A stretch of DNA of 64,000 nucleotides from Castellaniella sp049650445 (GCF_049650445.1 NZ_JBASAD010000035.1:62001-126000); one strand, 5' to 3'; positions 1-9,146 are shown, numbered from the stretch's first letter. Notes: generated from the letters alone by a model not told the origin. Made by a program: numbers and translations.

Positions 1-168
1 GCTGATCCGGCGGTGACGGCCCGCATCCTGGCGCGCATGATGCGCCTGCGCGATCCGGGCGGCGTGTATGCCGAGGGCGGCTGCATCGACGCTTCGCGCG
101 AGGCGCTGCGCAGCCTGTTGTCCGGCACCTGGGACCTGGGGTTGCCCAGTCTGGCCGCCACGGCCTGA
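1..168 (+). CDS. C-terminal end of an unidentified protein (5' truncated by window edge)
   Basis: An open frame enters from the left edge and codes for 55 residues before a TGA stop. The peptide contains the stretch RMMRLRDPGGVYAEGG and ends LGLPSLAATA. Codon use is GC-rich at third positions, like the neighbours, which supports a real gene. I do not recognise the family from this tail. It converges on the DUF1854 gene with one base between the two stop codons, so the two genes have no room for a separate terminator between them. Confidence 0.6.
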   Translation, partial: ADPAVTARILARMMRLRDPGGVYAEGGCIDASREALRSLLSGTWDLGLPSLAATA

Positions 169-169
169 A

Positions 170-715
170 CTACAGGAAGTGATCCAGAATCCGGCGGCTG
201 GTCTTGTCCAGCGCCGCCATGTCGCGCACCAGGAACTGCACGCCGTGGGCGTCGGCAATCAGCAGGGCGCCGGCCGGCAGGCGGCGGATGTCTTCTTCGG
301 CCCTCAGCGTCAGGCGGGTCGGCCCCCGGTCCGTGTCCACGTCCCAGTGGCTGGGCGTTGCCCAGGTCGAGGCGTGGCGGATACGCAGGATTTCCGGCCG
401 GAATTCCCGCTGGGCCAGTTCTTCCTCCACCAGGCGGCCTGTGTCGGGCGGTAGCGCGTCCAGGTGTTCGATCCAGGCCAGTTCCTGCCCCTGGGCACTG
501 ACCAGGGCGATGCTCTCGTCCGGCGCATTGATGGGAAAACTGCGCACCGGTGTCACCGTCGTGTCGGGATGTCCGGGGCGGACCAGGACCAGCCGGCCGA
601 AGGTGTCGCGTACCAGCGACCAGTCGGGGCGGAAGGGGGCCTGGGCGCTCGCGCCTGGATGCGCGGGGTGGTCGTCGGTCCGCGCCAGTGCGGGTCGAGC
701 AGGATCAGGACGCAT
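170..715 (-). CDS. DUF1854 family protein, associated with cyanophycin ABC transporter
   Basis: A protein of about 181 residues resembling the DUF1854 family, which is typically found next to an ABC exporter-like gene in cyanophycin loci of betaproteobacteria; the biochemical role is unknown. The core runs from a segment FRPDWSLVRDTFGRLVLVRP to the C-terminal LDKTSRRILDHFL, with no membrane segment or signal peptide. The frame is open further upstream (to 805). I prefer the ATG at 715 because a GAGG Shine-Dalgarno lies six bases before it and it overlaps the end of the ABC gene by 11 bases, indicating translational coupling. Family assignment comes from sequence character plus neighbourhood; function is inference. 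Confidence 0.75.
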   Translation of the reverse strand: MRPDPARPALARTDDHPAHPGASAQAPFRPDWSLVRDTFGRLVLVRPGHPDTTVTPVRSFPINAPDESIALVSAQGQELAWIEHLDALPPDTGRLVEEELAQREFRPEILRIRHASTWATPSHWDVDTDRGPTRLTLRAEEDIRRLPAGALLIADAHGVQFLVRDMAALDKTSRRILDHFL

Positions 716-2963
716 CCAGGGCCTCGTCGGTATCATCGGCTTCGTCCCAGCCGGGCGGTGCGGTCGGGGACTGGCCCTGCTGCTGAGCGCGGTGCAGGCG
801 GGCATAGGCGCCGTCGCGGGCCAGCAGTTCCTCGTGGCGGCCGATTTCCACGATTCGACCGCGGTCCATGACCACCAGGCGGTCGGCCTCGCGCAGCGTG
901 CTCAGGCGGTGGGCGATGGAGATCGTCGTGCGGCCGCGCACCAGATTGTCCAGTGCCTTCTGGATCTCGTTCTCGGTGGTGGTGTCCACCGAGGACGTGG
1001 CTTCGTCCAGGATCAGGATGGGCGGATCGATCAGCAGCGCGCGGGCGATGGAGATGCGCTGGCGCTCGCCGCCGGACAGGGCCTGGCCGCGCTCGCCGAC
1101 CAGGGAGTCATAGCCCTGCGGCAGGCGCAGGATGAATTCGTGGGCATGGGCGGCACGGGCGGCGGCGACGATCTCGGCATGGCTGGCATCGGGGCGGCCA
1201 TAGGCGATGTTTTCCGCCACCGTGCCGTAGAACAGAAAGGGTTCCTGCAACACCAGGCCGATGCGGCGGCGGTAGTCGGCGATGGCGTAGCGGCGGATGT
1301 CCGTGCCGTCCAGGCGGATCACCCCGCCGGATACGTCGTAGAAGCGGCAGATCAGGTTGACCAGGGTGCTTTTGCCCGAGCCGCTGTGGCCGACCAGGCC
1401 GACCATTTCGCCTGGTGCGATATCCAGGCTCAGGTCGTGGATCACCGTGCGGTTGCCGTAGCGGAAACTGACGTGACTGAGCTCGATGCGGCCCGCCACC
1501 TGTTCGGCGTGATGCGGTGCGGCGGGTTCCGGCACGCTGGAGACGTGATCGAGGATGTCGAAAATGCGCTTGGCGCCGGCCGCTGCCCGCTGGGTGGTCG
1601 AGACGATGCGGCTCATGGAGTCCAGCCGCACGTAGAAGCGGCTGATGTAGGCCAGGAATGCGGTCAGCACGCCGACGGTGATCGAACCCTGGGCGACCAG
1701 CCAGATGCCGAAGATCCATACCACCAGCAGGCCCAGTTCCGTCAGCAGCGTGACTGTGGGTGTGAACAGCGACCAGAGGGCGTTGACGCGGTCGTTGATG
1801 GCCAGGTTGCGGTCGTTGGCCTCGCGAAAGCGTGCGACTTCCCGGCGTTCCTGGGCGAAGGCCTTGACCACGCGGATGCCGGGGATGGTGTCGGCGAGCA
1901 CGTTGGTGATCTCCGACCAGACGCGGTCGGCTTTTTCAAAGCCGTGGCGCAGGCGGTCGCGCACCCAATGGATCATCCACAGGATCAACGGCAACGGCGC
2001 CAAGGTCGCCAGCGCCAGCAGCGGATCGATCGTCAGCAGCACGGCAGCCGTCATCACGATCATCAGCACGTCGGTGACGAAGTCCAGCAGATGCAGGGAC
2101 AGGAACAGACAGATGCGGTCGGACTCCGAGCCGATGCGGGCGATCAGGTCTCCGGTGCGCTTGCCGCCGAAGTACTGTAGGGAGAGTTGCTGCAGGTGCT
2201 GGTATGTGGCGGTGCGCAGGTCGGCGCCGATGCGTTCGCTGACCCAGGCGAGGATGGCGCTGCGTGCCCAGCCCAGGCCCCAGGCGAGGATCGAAGACGC
2301 CAGCAGGCCGCCCAGGTACAGGGTCACCAGGTGGTAATCGATCGGGACCCCGTTCTGGAACGGGATCAGCACGTCGTCCATCAGCGGCATGGTCAGGTAG
2401 GGCGGGACCAGTGAGGCCGCCGTGGCCGCCAGCGTCAGGAGCAGGCCGATGGTCAGTTGCCGGCTGTAGGGGCGGGCAAAGCGCCACAGGCGAAACAGAG
2501 AACTGGCGCGTGGCGCGGCGGACACCGGGACCAGGGAGGGCGCTGTGGAGGTTTCGGGGGCCATGCCGGGCGGCGCGGGTTCACGCAGGGTCTGCCAGGC
2601 GGACGCCAGGCGCTGAGCTTCGGGCTGGCGCTCCAGCGTGTAGCGCCACCGCGCCAGACGGGCGTGGCCGTCGGCCAGCTCCAGGCTGCCCACCCCGGCG
2701 TGGTCTTGCAGCCGTGCTTCCAGGTCGGGACGCAGCGGCCAGGACCGGCTGGTCTGGGCGTCCGTCCCGCAGGCCAGCCAGCGTCTGTCGGTCAGGACGA
2801 CCAGGCCGTCGCCGTAGCGCAGGTGGGTATCCAGGTCGGTGCGCAACCAGCCCAGGACGCGTTCACCGGTGGTCAGTTGCGCGGTCAGGACGGTGCGCCA
2901 TGGCTCAGGCAGGCCAAGCTGATAGGGATCGGCTGACGAAAAATCGGAGGGGAGGCCCGGCAT
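705..2963 (-). CDS. ABC transporter permease/ATPase (exporter type) of the cyanophycin locus
   Basis: A 752-residue half-transporter with fused membrane and ATPase domains. Residues about 1-150 form an unusual soluble N-terminal extension rich in Trp and Leu. Six transmembrane helices follow (about 160-460). The nucleotide-binding domain has Walker A GHSGSGKST at 525, signature LSGGERQR near 629, Walker B ILILDEATS near 655 and the switch His in SIAHR near 685, so it should hydrolyse ATP. It is the first gene of a leftward pair with the DUF1854 gene and is divergent from two cyanophycin synthetase homologues. This is the arrangement for which the name cyanophycin metabolism-associated ABC transporter is used. 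The substrate is unknown. Exporter fold is clear; linkage to cyanophycin rests on context. Confidence 0.85.
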   Translation of the reverse strand: MPGLPSDFSSADPYQLGLPEPWRTVLTAQLTTGERVLGWLRTDLDTHLRYGDGLVVLTDRRWLACGTDAQTSRSWPLRPDLEARLQDHAGVGSLELADGHARLARWRYTLERQPEAQRLASAWQTLREPAPPGMAPETSTAPSLVPVSAAPRASSLFRLWRFARPYSRQLTIGLLLTLAATAASLVPPYLTMPLMDDVLIPFQNGVPIDYHLVTLYLGGLLASSILAWGLGWARSAILAWVSERIGADLRTATYQHLQQLSLQYFGGKRTGDLIARIGSESDRICLFLSLHLLDFVTDVLMIVMTAAVLLTIDPLLALATLAPLPLILWMIHWVRDRLRHGFEKADRVWSEITNVLADTIPGIRVVKAFAQERREVARFREANDRNLAINDRVNALWSLFTPTVTLLTELGLLVVWIFGIWLVAQGSITVGVLTAFLAYISRFYVRLDSMSRIVSTTQRAAAGAKRIFDILDHVSSVPEPAAPHHAEQVAGRIELSHVSFRYGNRTVIHDLSLDIAPGEMVGLVGHSGSGKSTLVNLICRFYDVSGGVIRLDGTDIRRYAIADYRRRIGLVLQEPFLFYGTVAENIAYGRPDASHAEIVAAARAAHAHEFILRLPQGYDSLVGERGQALSGGERQRISIARALLIDPPILILDEATSSVDTTTENEIQKALDNLVRGRTTISIAHRLSTLREADRLVVMDRGRIVEIGRHEELLARDGAYARLHRAQQQGQSPTAPPGWDEADDTDEALDAS

Positions 2964-3190
2964 GAACGAGGAGGGTTGGGATGGGGTAAGAAAGGTCGCG
3001 GGTCGGGGTTGGGATCGGGCGGGTGTTCAGGGGCCTGTCAGGGTGCTTTCAGGAAGCTGTCAGCACAGAAAATCGCGTCACAATTTTCAACTTTTTTTCT
3101 GTACTGCGCAATAATGGCGAGATTAATATGTGTGCCGATGTTTTTCAGCGGCCACCGAAAAATGCCTCCACGCTGCGCCTTCGGCTTGCG

Positions 3191-3256
3191 TCCACCTCGC
3201 AGCTTGCATGCTGCTCGGATTCGTCAGGCTCGAAATAGTCCGCAGGGACTATTTCG
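3191..3256 (-). repeat. Two-hairpin dispersed element, copy 1
   Basis: Read on the minus strand. Hairpin 1 is a perfect 11-bp stem (CGAAATAGTCC / GGACTATTTCG) closed by a CTGC loop. Hairpin 2 is GCAGC / GCTGC around a 6-nt loop, and the element ends GAGGTGGA. A second copy lies at 26452-26517. The two match at 52 of 66 positions without gaps, and eight of the 14 differences are paired changes that preserve stems. It lies about 230 bases upstream of the ABC transporter start, on the same strand. Confidence 0.8.
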
Positions 3257-3286
3257 TGTCCTGGCTCATCCCCCCAAGGGGGACGC

Positions 3287-3317
3287 TTTTTGCCTTGGGA
3301 CGGCCTGGCGGCAAAAA
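3287..3317. terminator. Hairpin with T-run/A-run arms before cphA'
   Basis: Inverted repeat TTTTTGCC ... GGCAAAAA with a 15-nt interior. Read leftward it is a GC-containing stem followed by T residues; read rightward it sits just ahead of the cphA' ribosome-binding region. It could be a bidirectional terminator or a leader attenuator. Activity is inferred from shape only. Confidence 0.4.
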
Positions 3318-3364
3318 ATCCTGCCGTTTTCGCCGGTCCCGGCACCCTGACGCATGGTTCTATC

Positions 3365-5542
3365 ATGAACGAAAAGAATATTGAGTTTCTCAATATGGTG
3401 CATCTGAGGGGGCCGAATATCTGGGCCTACCGTCCCGTCATCGAGGCGCTGGTGGACATCCACGACCTCGAGGACTGCCCGTCCAATCTCATCCCCGGTT
3501 TCTACGAACGCCTGAGCGCCTGGCTGCCGTCTCTGGTCGAGCACCGCTGCAGCGTGGGCGAGCGGGGCGGATTCCTCAAGCGGGTGCGTGAAGGCACCTG
3601 GCCGGCGCATATCCTGGAACACGTCACACTGGAATTGCAGAGCCTGGCCGGCATGCAGGGCGGGCTGGGGCGTGCGCGGGAAACACCGTTGCGCGGTGTC
3701 TACAAAGTCATCGTGCGCGCCTGGCACGAGCCCTTGACGCGCGAGGCACTGCATGCTGCGCGTGACCTGGTGATGGCCGCCATCGAGGACCGGCCTTTCG
3801 ACGTGGCCGGCGCAATCGAGCGCCTGAGGGATCTGGCCGATTCGCTCGGCCTCGGGCCCAGCACGGCCTGCATCGTGGACGCGGCAGACGACCGTGACAT
3901 CCCGGCGATCCGCCTGAGCGACGCCAATCTGTTGCAGTTAGGCTACGGTGCCCGTCAGCAGCGGATCTGGACGGCAGAGACCAGCCGCACCAGCGCCATT
4001 GCGGAAAGCATTTCGCGCGACAAGGACCTGACCCGCCGGCTGTTGCAATCGTGCGGCGTGCCGGTGCCCGAAGGGCGTCTGGTGGACAGCGCCGCCGACG
4101 CCTGGGACGTGGCGCAGGACCTGGGACTGCCGGTGGTGGTCAAGCCGTCGGACGGCAATCATGGACGCGGTGTGTTCACTTGCCTGAACACGCGCGAACA
4201 GATCGAGGCCGCTTATGCCGTGGCCGTGGACGAGGGCAGTGGCGTCATGGTCGAGCGCTTCATCCAGGGCGACGAGCACCGCCTGCTGGTGGTGGGCGGA
4301 CGCATGGTGGCCGCCGCGCGCGGCGAGGCCGCGATGGTGGTGGGCGATGGCGCGTCCACCGTGCTGCAACTGATCGAGAGCCAGCTCAATTCCGACCCGC
4401 GCCGCGGCCGCGACGAGGATCATCCCCTGAACTTCATCCGTCTGGATTCGGCGGCCCGCCTGGAACTGGAGCGCCAGGGCCTGCAGGGCGACGCCGTCCC
4501 CGAACGCGGCCGCGCGGTGCTCGTTCAGCGCAGCGGCAACGTGTCCATCGACGTCACCGACGAAGTGCATCCCGACGTGGCCGAGCAGGTGGCGCTGGCG
4601 GCCCGCGTGGTCGGGCTGGACATCGCCGGGATCGATCTGGTGGCGCTCGACATTTCCCGGCCCATGGCCGAGCAGCGGGCGGCCATCGTCGAAGTCAACG
4701 CCGGCCCCGGTCTGTTGATGCACCTGAAGCCCGCCGCAGGCAAGCCCCGGCCGGTTGGTCAGGCCATCATCGACGATCTGTTTCCCGCACCCGAGGACGG
4801 GCGCATCCCGGTGATCGGGATCAGCGGAAGCAGGGGCGCCACGCCGGTCGCGCATCTGGTTGCGCACCTGCTGCGCCTGACCGGTCGCGTGGTCGGCCTG
4901 GCCTCGGCCGAGGGGCTGTTCATGGGGGCGGCCCAGGTGACGGCGCAGGATTCCGCCCACTGGGAGGCCGCGCGTCGCGTCCTGCTGAATCGGGCGGTCG
5001 AATATGCCGTGATCGAGAACGGCGGCCGCGCCATCCTGGGTGAGGGGCTGGCCTACGATCGCTGCCAGATCGGCGTGGTCACCGGGATCGATCCGGGCGT
5101 GACCTGGCCGGAGTTCTACATGGATGCGCCGGAACAACTGGTGCGCATCTTCCGCACTCAAGTGGACGTGGTCCTGCGGGGCGGGGCGGCTGTCCTGAAC
5201 GCCGACGATCCCCTGACGGTAGAGCTGGCACCGCTGTGCGATGGCGGTGTGTTGTTTTACGGACTGGATCCCGATGGCGGTGCGCTGCGTGCCCACCTGG
5301 ACGGCGGCGGGCGCGCCGTGTCCGTGCTGGGCGGCGTGGCGATGCTGATCGAGGGTGGCATTCAGATCCCGGTGATCGGCCTGGACGAGCTCGCTCCGGC
5401 AATCGATGCGGATGGCCCCGCGCCCGTGTTGGCGGCCCTGGCCGTGGTCTGGGCCCTGGGTCTGGACGTCGAGCGCATGCGCATCGGCCTGCGGACCTGG
5501 AACGTCCGGTTGCAGCCGGGCGAGACCACGCTTGCAGCCTGA
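3365..5542 (+). CDS. cphA': Cyanophycin synthetase homologue CphA' with degenerate Mur-ligase domain
   Basis: A 725-residue CphA relative. The N-terminal CphA domain (HLRGPNIWAYRPVIEALVD) and the central ATP-grasp domain (VVVKPSDGNHGRGV, later IVEVNAGPGLLMHL) look intact. This is the half that adds aspartate to the backbone in cyanophycin synthetases. The C-terminal Mur-ligase half is damaged: where the true CphA has GTNGKTT, this protein has GSRGATP (from residue 488), losing the ATP-binding lysine. It also ends about 150 residues earlier. Start is the ATG giving MNEKNIEFLNMV; the longer upstream frame reads through a hairpin region and is not family-like. Second member of the cphA'-cphA pair known from betaproteobacteria such as Ralstonia. 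Likely a partner or partial-reaction enzyme; that role is inference. Confidence 0.88.
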   Translation: MNEKNIEFLNMVHLRGPNIWAYRPVIEALVDIHDLEDCPSNLIPGFYERLSAWLPSLVEHRCSVGERGGFLKRVREGTWPAHILEHVTLELQSLAGMQGGLGRARETPLRGVYKVIVRAWHEPLTREALHAARDLVMAAIEDRPFDVAGAIERLRDLADSLGLGPSTACIVDAADDRDIPAIRLSDANLLQLGYGARQQRIWTAETSRTSAIAESISRDKDLTRRLLQSCGVPVPEGRLVDSAADAWDVAQDLGLPVVVKPSDGNHGRGVFTCLNTREQIEAAYAVAVDEGSGVMVERFIQGDEHRLLVVGGRMVAAARGEAAMVVGDGASTVLQLIESQLNSDPRRGRDEDHPLNFIRLDSAARLELERQGLQGDAVPERGRAVLVQRSGNVSIDVTDEVHPDVAEQVALAARVVGLDIAGIDLVALDISRPMAEQRAAIVEVNAGPGLLMHLKPAAGKPRPVGQAIIDDLFPAPEDGRIPVIGISGSRGATPVAHLVAHLLRLTGRVVGLASAEGLFMGAAQVTAQDSAHWEAARRVLLNRAVEYAVIENGGRAILGEGLAYDRCQIGVVTGIDPGVTWPEFYMDAPEQLVRIFRTQVDVVLRGGAAVLNADDPLTVELAPLCDGGVLFYGLDPDGGALRAHLDGGGRAVSVLGGVAMLIEGGIQIPVIGLDELAPAIDADGPAPVLAALAVVWALGLDVERMRIGLRTWNVRLQPGETTLAA

Positions 5543-5653
5543 GACCCGGTGCACTTCGATGTGTCCCTGACGGCACGGACGTACTGACCCTGATTTTTCC
5601 CGATCCGGCGGAACGTCCGTCGGACCTCCTACCCTCCGAGGACATTGGTCATC

Positions 5654-8284
5654 ATGGAAGTCTCCCGAGTACGCGCCCTGCGCGGGCCCAATCTGTGGTC
5701 GCGCCAGACGGCAATCGAGGCTGTCGTCGCCTGCTCCGAGAGCGAGCGCGCGATCAGCGACATGGAGGCGTTCGAAACGCGCTTGCGTGCGCGCTTTCCG
5801 GACATCGACCTGCCGCGGCCTCCGGGCCTGGAGGGCAATCATTCGCTGGCACACATCCTGGCGGTCGCCGCCTTGCGGCTCCAGACTCAGGCGGGTTGTC
5901 CGGTCGCTTTCTGCCGCAGCGCGCAGACCGTGGACCCCGGGATCTACCAGGTGGTGATCGAGTACGTCGAGGAGGACGTCGGTCGCCTGGCGTTCGACCA
6001 GGCACTGGCACTCTGCATGGCTACATTGCGCGACGAGCCCTTTGACCTGGGACCGGTGATTGCCGAACTGAAGGCCCGGTACGAGGACGTGCGGCTGGGG
6101 CCCAGCACCGGTTCCATCGTGCAGGCTGCCGTGCGCCGGGGCATTCCGTACCGGCGGCTGACCGAAGGCAGTCTGGTGCAGTTCGGCTGGGGGCGCCGCC
6201 AGCGCCGCATCCAGGCGGCAGAGACCGACGCCAGCGGTGCCATCGCCGAGTCCATCGCCCAGGACAAGGCCCTGACCAAGACGCTGCTTGCCTCGGCCGG
6301 CGTGTCCGTGCCCCGGGGGCGTTGCGTGGAGGACGCCGAAGACGCCTGGGCCGCCGCCCGGGAGATCGGCGGGCCGGTCGTGGTCAAGCCGCTGGACGGC
6401 AACCAGGGCAAGGGCGTGGCGGTGAACGTGCAAGGCCGTGAGCCCGTGATGGCCGCCTACGCCGTGGCGCGTGTCCACGGTTCGGGCGTGCTGGTGGAAA
6501 GCTATTTTCCCGGCCACGATTTCCGCCTGCTGGTGGTGGGTGACCGCCTGATCGCGGCAGCGCGGCGCGATCCGCCGCAGGTGGTGGGTGACGGCCATCG
6601 CACCATCGCGGAACTGGTCGAGCAGATCAACCAGGACCCGCTGCGCGGCGAGGGCCACGGTACGTCTTTGACGCGCATCCGGCTCGACGAGATCGCCCTG
6701 CAAACGATGGCTGCCCAGGGCTGCGGCCCCGATTCGGTGCCGGCGCCCGGCGTCTGTGTGGTGCTGCGCAACAACGCCAATCTGAGCACGGGCGGGTCCG
6801 CCACGGACGTGACCGATCACGTGCATCCGGACCTGGCGGCCAGCGCCGTGATGGCGGCGCGCATGGTGGGCCTGGACGTCTGCGGCATCGATCTGGTGAG
6901 CCGCGACGTCTATCAGCCGCTGACACCGGAGACCGGCTGCTTCGTCGAGGCCAACGCGGCGCCGGGGCTGCGCATGCACCTGAGCCCGTCCTTTGGTACA
7001 GGGCGCGACGTAGGGGCCGCCATCATCGACATGATGTATCCCGCTGGCGACAACGGCCGGGTCCCCGTGGCGGCGGTGACCGGCACCAACGGCAAGACCA
7101 CGACCGTGCGCCTGCTCGCACACCTGTGCGCCCAGTCGGGCGCCTGCGTGGGCATGACCAATTCCGACGGCGTCTACGTCGGCGCCCGGTGCATCGACAC
7201 GGGTGACTGCAGCGGCCCGCGCAGCGCGCGCAACGTGTTGTTGCATCCGGACGTGGATATGGCGGTCTTTGAGACCGCGCGCGGCGGCATCCTGCGCGAG
7301 GGCCTGGGGTTTGACCGTTGCGACGTGGCCGTGGTGACCAATCTGGGCATCGGCGACCACCTGGGCCTGAACTACATCAGCACGGTCGAGGACCTGGCCA
7401 CCGTCAAGCGCGTGATCGTCGAGAACGTGGCGCCGACGGGCACGGCCGTCCTCAATGCACAGGACCCTATCGTCGTCCAGATGGCGTCCAGTTGTCCCGG
7501 CAAGGTGACCTTCTTTGCCCGCGACGGCCGCCATCCGGTGATCGAGACCCACAGGGCGCAAGGCGGCCGGGTGGTGTTCGTGCACCAGGGCGATCTGGTG
7601 TTTGCGGAAGCCGGCACCGAGACGCGCATCGAACTGGCTGCCGTGCCCCTGACCCGCGCGGGCAGCATCGGCTTCCAGGTCGAGAACGCCATGGCCGCCG
7701 CTGCTGCGGCCTGGGCTCTGGGGGTGGACTGGGTGCAGATCCAGAAGGGTCTGGCTTCGTTCGTCAGCGACGCCGGGACGGTGCCGGGCCGCTTCAATGT
7801 GTTTGAGCACCGGGGGGCGACGCTGATCGCCGACTACGGCCACAACCCGGACGCGATCCTGGCGCTGGTGGAGGCCGTCGAGACCATGCCCGCGCGGCGC
7901 CGCACCGTGGTGATCAGCGGGGCAGGGGACCGGCGCGACCAGGACATCCGCCGCCAGACGGAAATCCTGGGCGACGTGTTCGATACGGTCGTCCTGTACC
8001 AGGACCAGTGCCAGCGCGGGCGCGGCGATGGCGAGGTCCTGGCGCTGCTGCGCGAGGGCCTGGGGGCGGCCCGGCGCATGAGCCGCCTGCAGGAGATCCA
8101 CGGCGAATTCCTGGCCATCGACACTGCGCTGGATGCCCTGGAGCCTGGCGACCTGTGCCTGATCCTGATCGATCAGGTCGAGGAGGCCCTGGCCCACATT
8201 GCCCGGCGTATCGAGCCCCGGGCCGATGATGTGGATACAATGCCCGCCAAAGAGGAACGAGTGCGCGCGCATGCCTATCCGTAG
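5654..8284 (+). CDS. cphA: Cyanophycin synthetase
   Basis: An 876-residue enzyme that polymerises aspartate and arginine into the storage polymer cyanophycin in the cytoplasm, using ATP twice per dipeptide. The order is N-terminal CphA domain (RALRGPNLWSRQTAIEA), ATP-grasp domain (VVVKPLDGNQGKGVAV; FVEANAAPGLRMHL), then Mur-ligase-like domain with P-loop VTGTNGKTTTVR near residue 485 and a complete C-terminal third domain. All motifs expected for an active enzyme are present. The ATG is chosen because MEVSRVRALRGPN matches family starts; a TTG nine bases upstream has the better-placed GAGGA. It follows cphA' by 111 bases and its last 14 bases overlap the M23 peptidase gene. Confidence 0.95.
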   Translation: MEVSRVRALRGPNLWSRQTAIEAVVACSESERAISDMEAFETRLRARFPDIDLPRPPGLEGNHSLAHILAVAALRLQTQAGCPVAFCRSAQTVDPGIYQVVIEYVEEDVGRLAFDQALALCMATLRDEPFDLGPVIAELKARYEDVRLGPSTGSIVQAAVRRGIPYRRLTEGSLVQFGWGRRQRRIQAAETDASGAIAESIAQDKALTKTLLASAGVSVPRGRCVEDAEDAWAAAREIGGPVVVKPLDGNQGKGVAVNVQGREPVMAAYAVARVHGSGVLVESYFPGHDFRLLVVGDRLIAAARRDPPQVVGDGHRTIAELVEQINQDPLRGEGHGTSLTRIRLDEIALQTMAAQGCGPDSVPAPGVCVVLRNNANLSTGGSATDVTDHVHPDLAASAVMAARMVGLDVCGIDLVSRDVYQPLTPETGCFVEANAAPGLRMHLSPSFGTGRDVGAAIIDMMYPAGDNGRVPVAAVTGTNGKTTTVRLLAHLCAQSGACVGMTNSDGVYVGARCIDTGDCSGPRSARNVLLHPDVDMAVFETARGGILREGLGFDRCDVAVVTNLGIGDHLGLNYISTVEDLATVKRVIVENVAPTGTAVLNAQDPIVVQMASSCPGKVTFFARDGRHPVIETHRAQGGRVVFVHQGDLVFAEAGTETRIELAAVPLTRAGSIGFQVENAMAAAAAAWALGVDWVQIQKGLASFVSDAGTVPGRFNVFEHRGATLIADYGHNPDAILALVEAVETMPARRRTVVISGAGDRRDQDIRRQTEILGDVFDTVVLYQDQCQRGRGDGEVLALLREGLGAARRMSRLQEIHGEFLAIDTALDALEPGDLCLILIDQVEEALAHIARRIEPRADDVDTMPAKEERVRAHAYP

Positions 8285-9146
8285 TATCCGTCGTTCAAGT
8301 CTGTCGCGCCTGGCCGCCGGCCTGACGCTGTGGGTCGCGGCCCTGTTGGGGGCCGTGCCGGCCAATGCGCAGGGCTATATCGCACGCAAGCTCGATGTGC
8401 CCGTGCCGGGCGGCGTGGCGGTGGTGCCGCTGGGCGAGGCCGCCCAGGCGCCGCAGGCCCGTTATGCGGACCGGCGCGTCATGGTGGTTCGCGACAGCGA
8501 TCAGCGCTGGATTGCGCTGGTGGGCATCCCGCTGGACACCAAGCCGGGCCGCCGGACCCTCCAGGTGCAAGGCCGTCCGGATGCCGCATTCGAGGTCCGC
8601 TCCAAGACCTATGCAGCCCAGCACATCACGTTGAAGAATCGCCGGCAGGTCACGCCCTACCCCGATGACCTGAAGCGGATCGAGCGCGAACTGGCACTGC
8701 AGACGGCGGCCTATCGGACCTACCGGGACGGTGTCGTGCCCAGCAACGTCCTGCTGGACCGTCCCGTCGGCGGGCGCCTGTCCAGCCCGTTCGGTCTGCG
8801 GCGCTTTTTCAACGGCCAGGAGCGCAACCCGCATTCGGGATTGGACTTTGCCGTGCCGACCGGCACCCCCGTCAAGGCGCCGGCCGCCGGCCGTGTGGTT
8901 CTGGTGGGGGATTATTTCTTCAACGGCAAGACCGTGTTCGTCGATCATGGACAGGGCTTCATCAGCATGTTCTGCCATTTGTCGGCCATCGACGTGAAGG
9001 TGGGCGATGACGTCGCGCGCGGCGCCATCGTGGGCAAGGTGGGTGCCACGGGCCGCGCCACGGGGCCGCATCTGCACTGGAACGTCAGCCTGAACGATGC
9101 GCGGGTGGACCCCGCCATTTTCATCGGCGCGGCGAAGCGGCCGTAG
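8271..9146 (+). CDS. M23 (LytM-type) metallopeptidase, secreted
   Basis: A 291-residue protein with an N-terminal signal peptide (basic MPIRSIRRSS, hydrophobic core, cleavage near ANAQG), hence periplasmic. The C-terminal third is a LytM domain with the zinc-binding pattern HSGLDFAVPTGTPV and the later HLHW motif, so it is likely a catalytically competent peptidoglycan endopeptidase. The start codon overlaps the 3' end of cphA and is preceded by GAGGAACGAG, so translation is probably coupled. A functional link with cyanophycin is not apparent beyond this overlap; a cell-wall role is the safe reading. Confidence 0.9.
   Translation: MPIRSIRRSSLSRLAAGLTLWVAALLGAVPANAQGYIARKLDVPVPGGVAVVPLGEAAQAPQARYADRRVMVVRDSDQRWIALVGIPLDTKPGRRTLQVQGRPDAAFEVRSKTYAAQHITLKNRRQVTPYPDDLKRIERELALQTAAYRTYRDGVVPSNVLLDRPVGGRLSSPFGLRRFFNGQERNPHSGLDFAVPTGTPVKAPAAGRVVLVGDYFFNGKTVFVDHGQGFISMFCHLSAIDVKVGDDVARGAIVGKVGATGRATGPHLHWNVSLNDARVDPAIFIGAAKRP

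Larger units (their letters stand above)
2964..3364. other. Divergent intergenic region between ABC transporter and cphA'
   Basis: About 400 bases without a supported gene. The ABC-proximal third (3055-3135) is AT-rich, with a run of T, and is the likely promoter zone, but no convincing -35/-10 pair could be fixed. The cphA'-proximal part is a string of potential hairpins: the two-hairpin repeat at 3191-3256, a C6/G5 stem near 3270-3282, and a stem with TTTTTGCC/GGCAAAAA arms at 3287-3317. The last stem ends 47 bases before the cphA' start codon. On the plus strand it could act as an attenuator or terminator; on the minus strand it could stop transcription as well. Confidence 0.6.

Noticed and set aside
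204..2180. A 658-codon plus-strand frame
   Set aside because: Antisense to the ABC transporter and DUF1854 genes, low complexity, no domain.
3938..8365. A 1475-codon reading frame on the minus strand
   Set aside because: Exactly antisense to the two cyanophycin synthetase genes. It is a His/Gln/Ala-rich composition artefact of high-GC coding DNA; the plus-strand products have clear family motifs.
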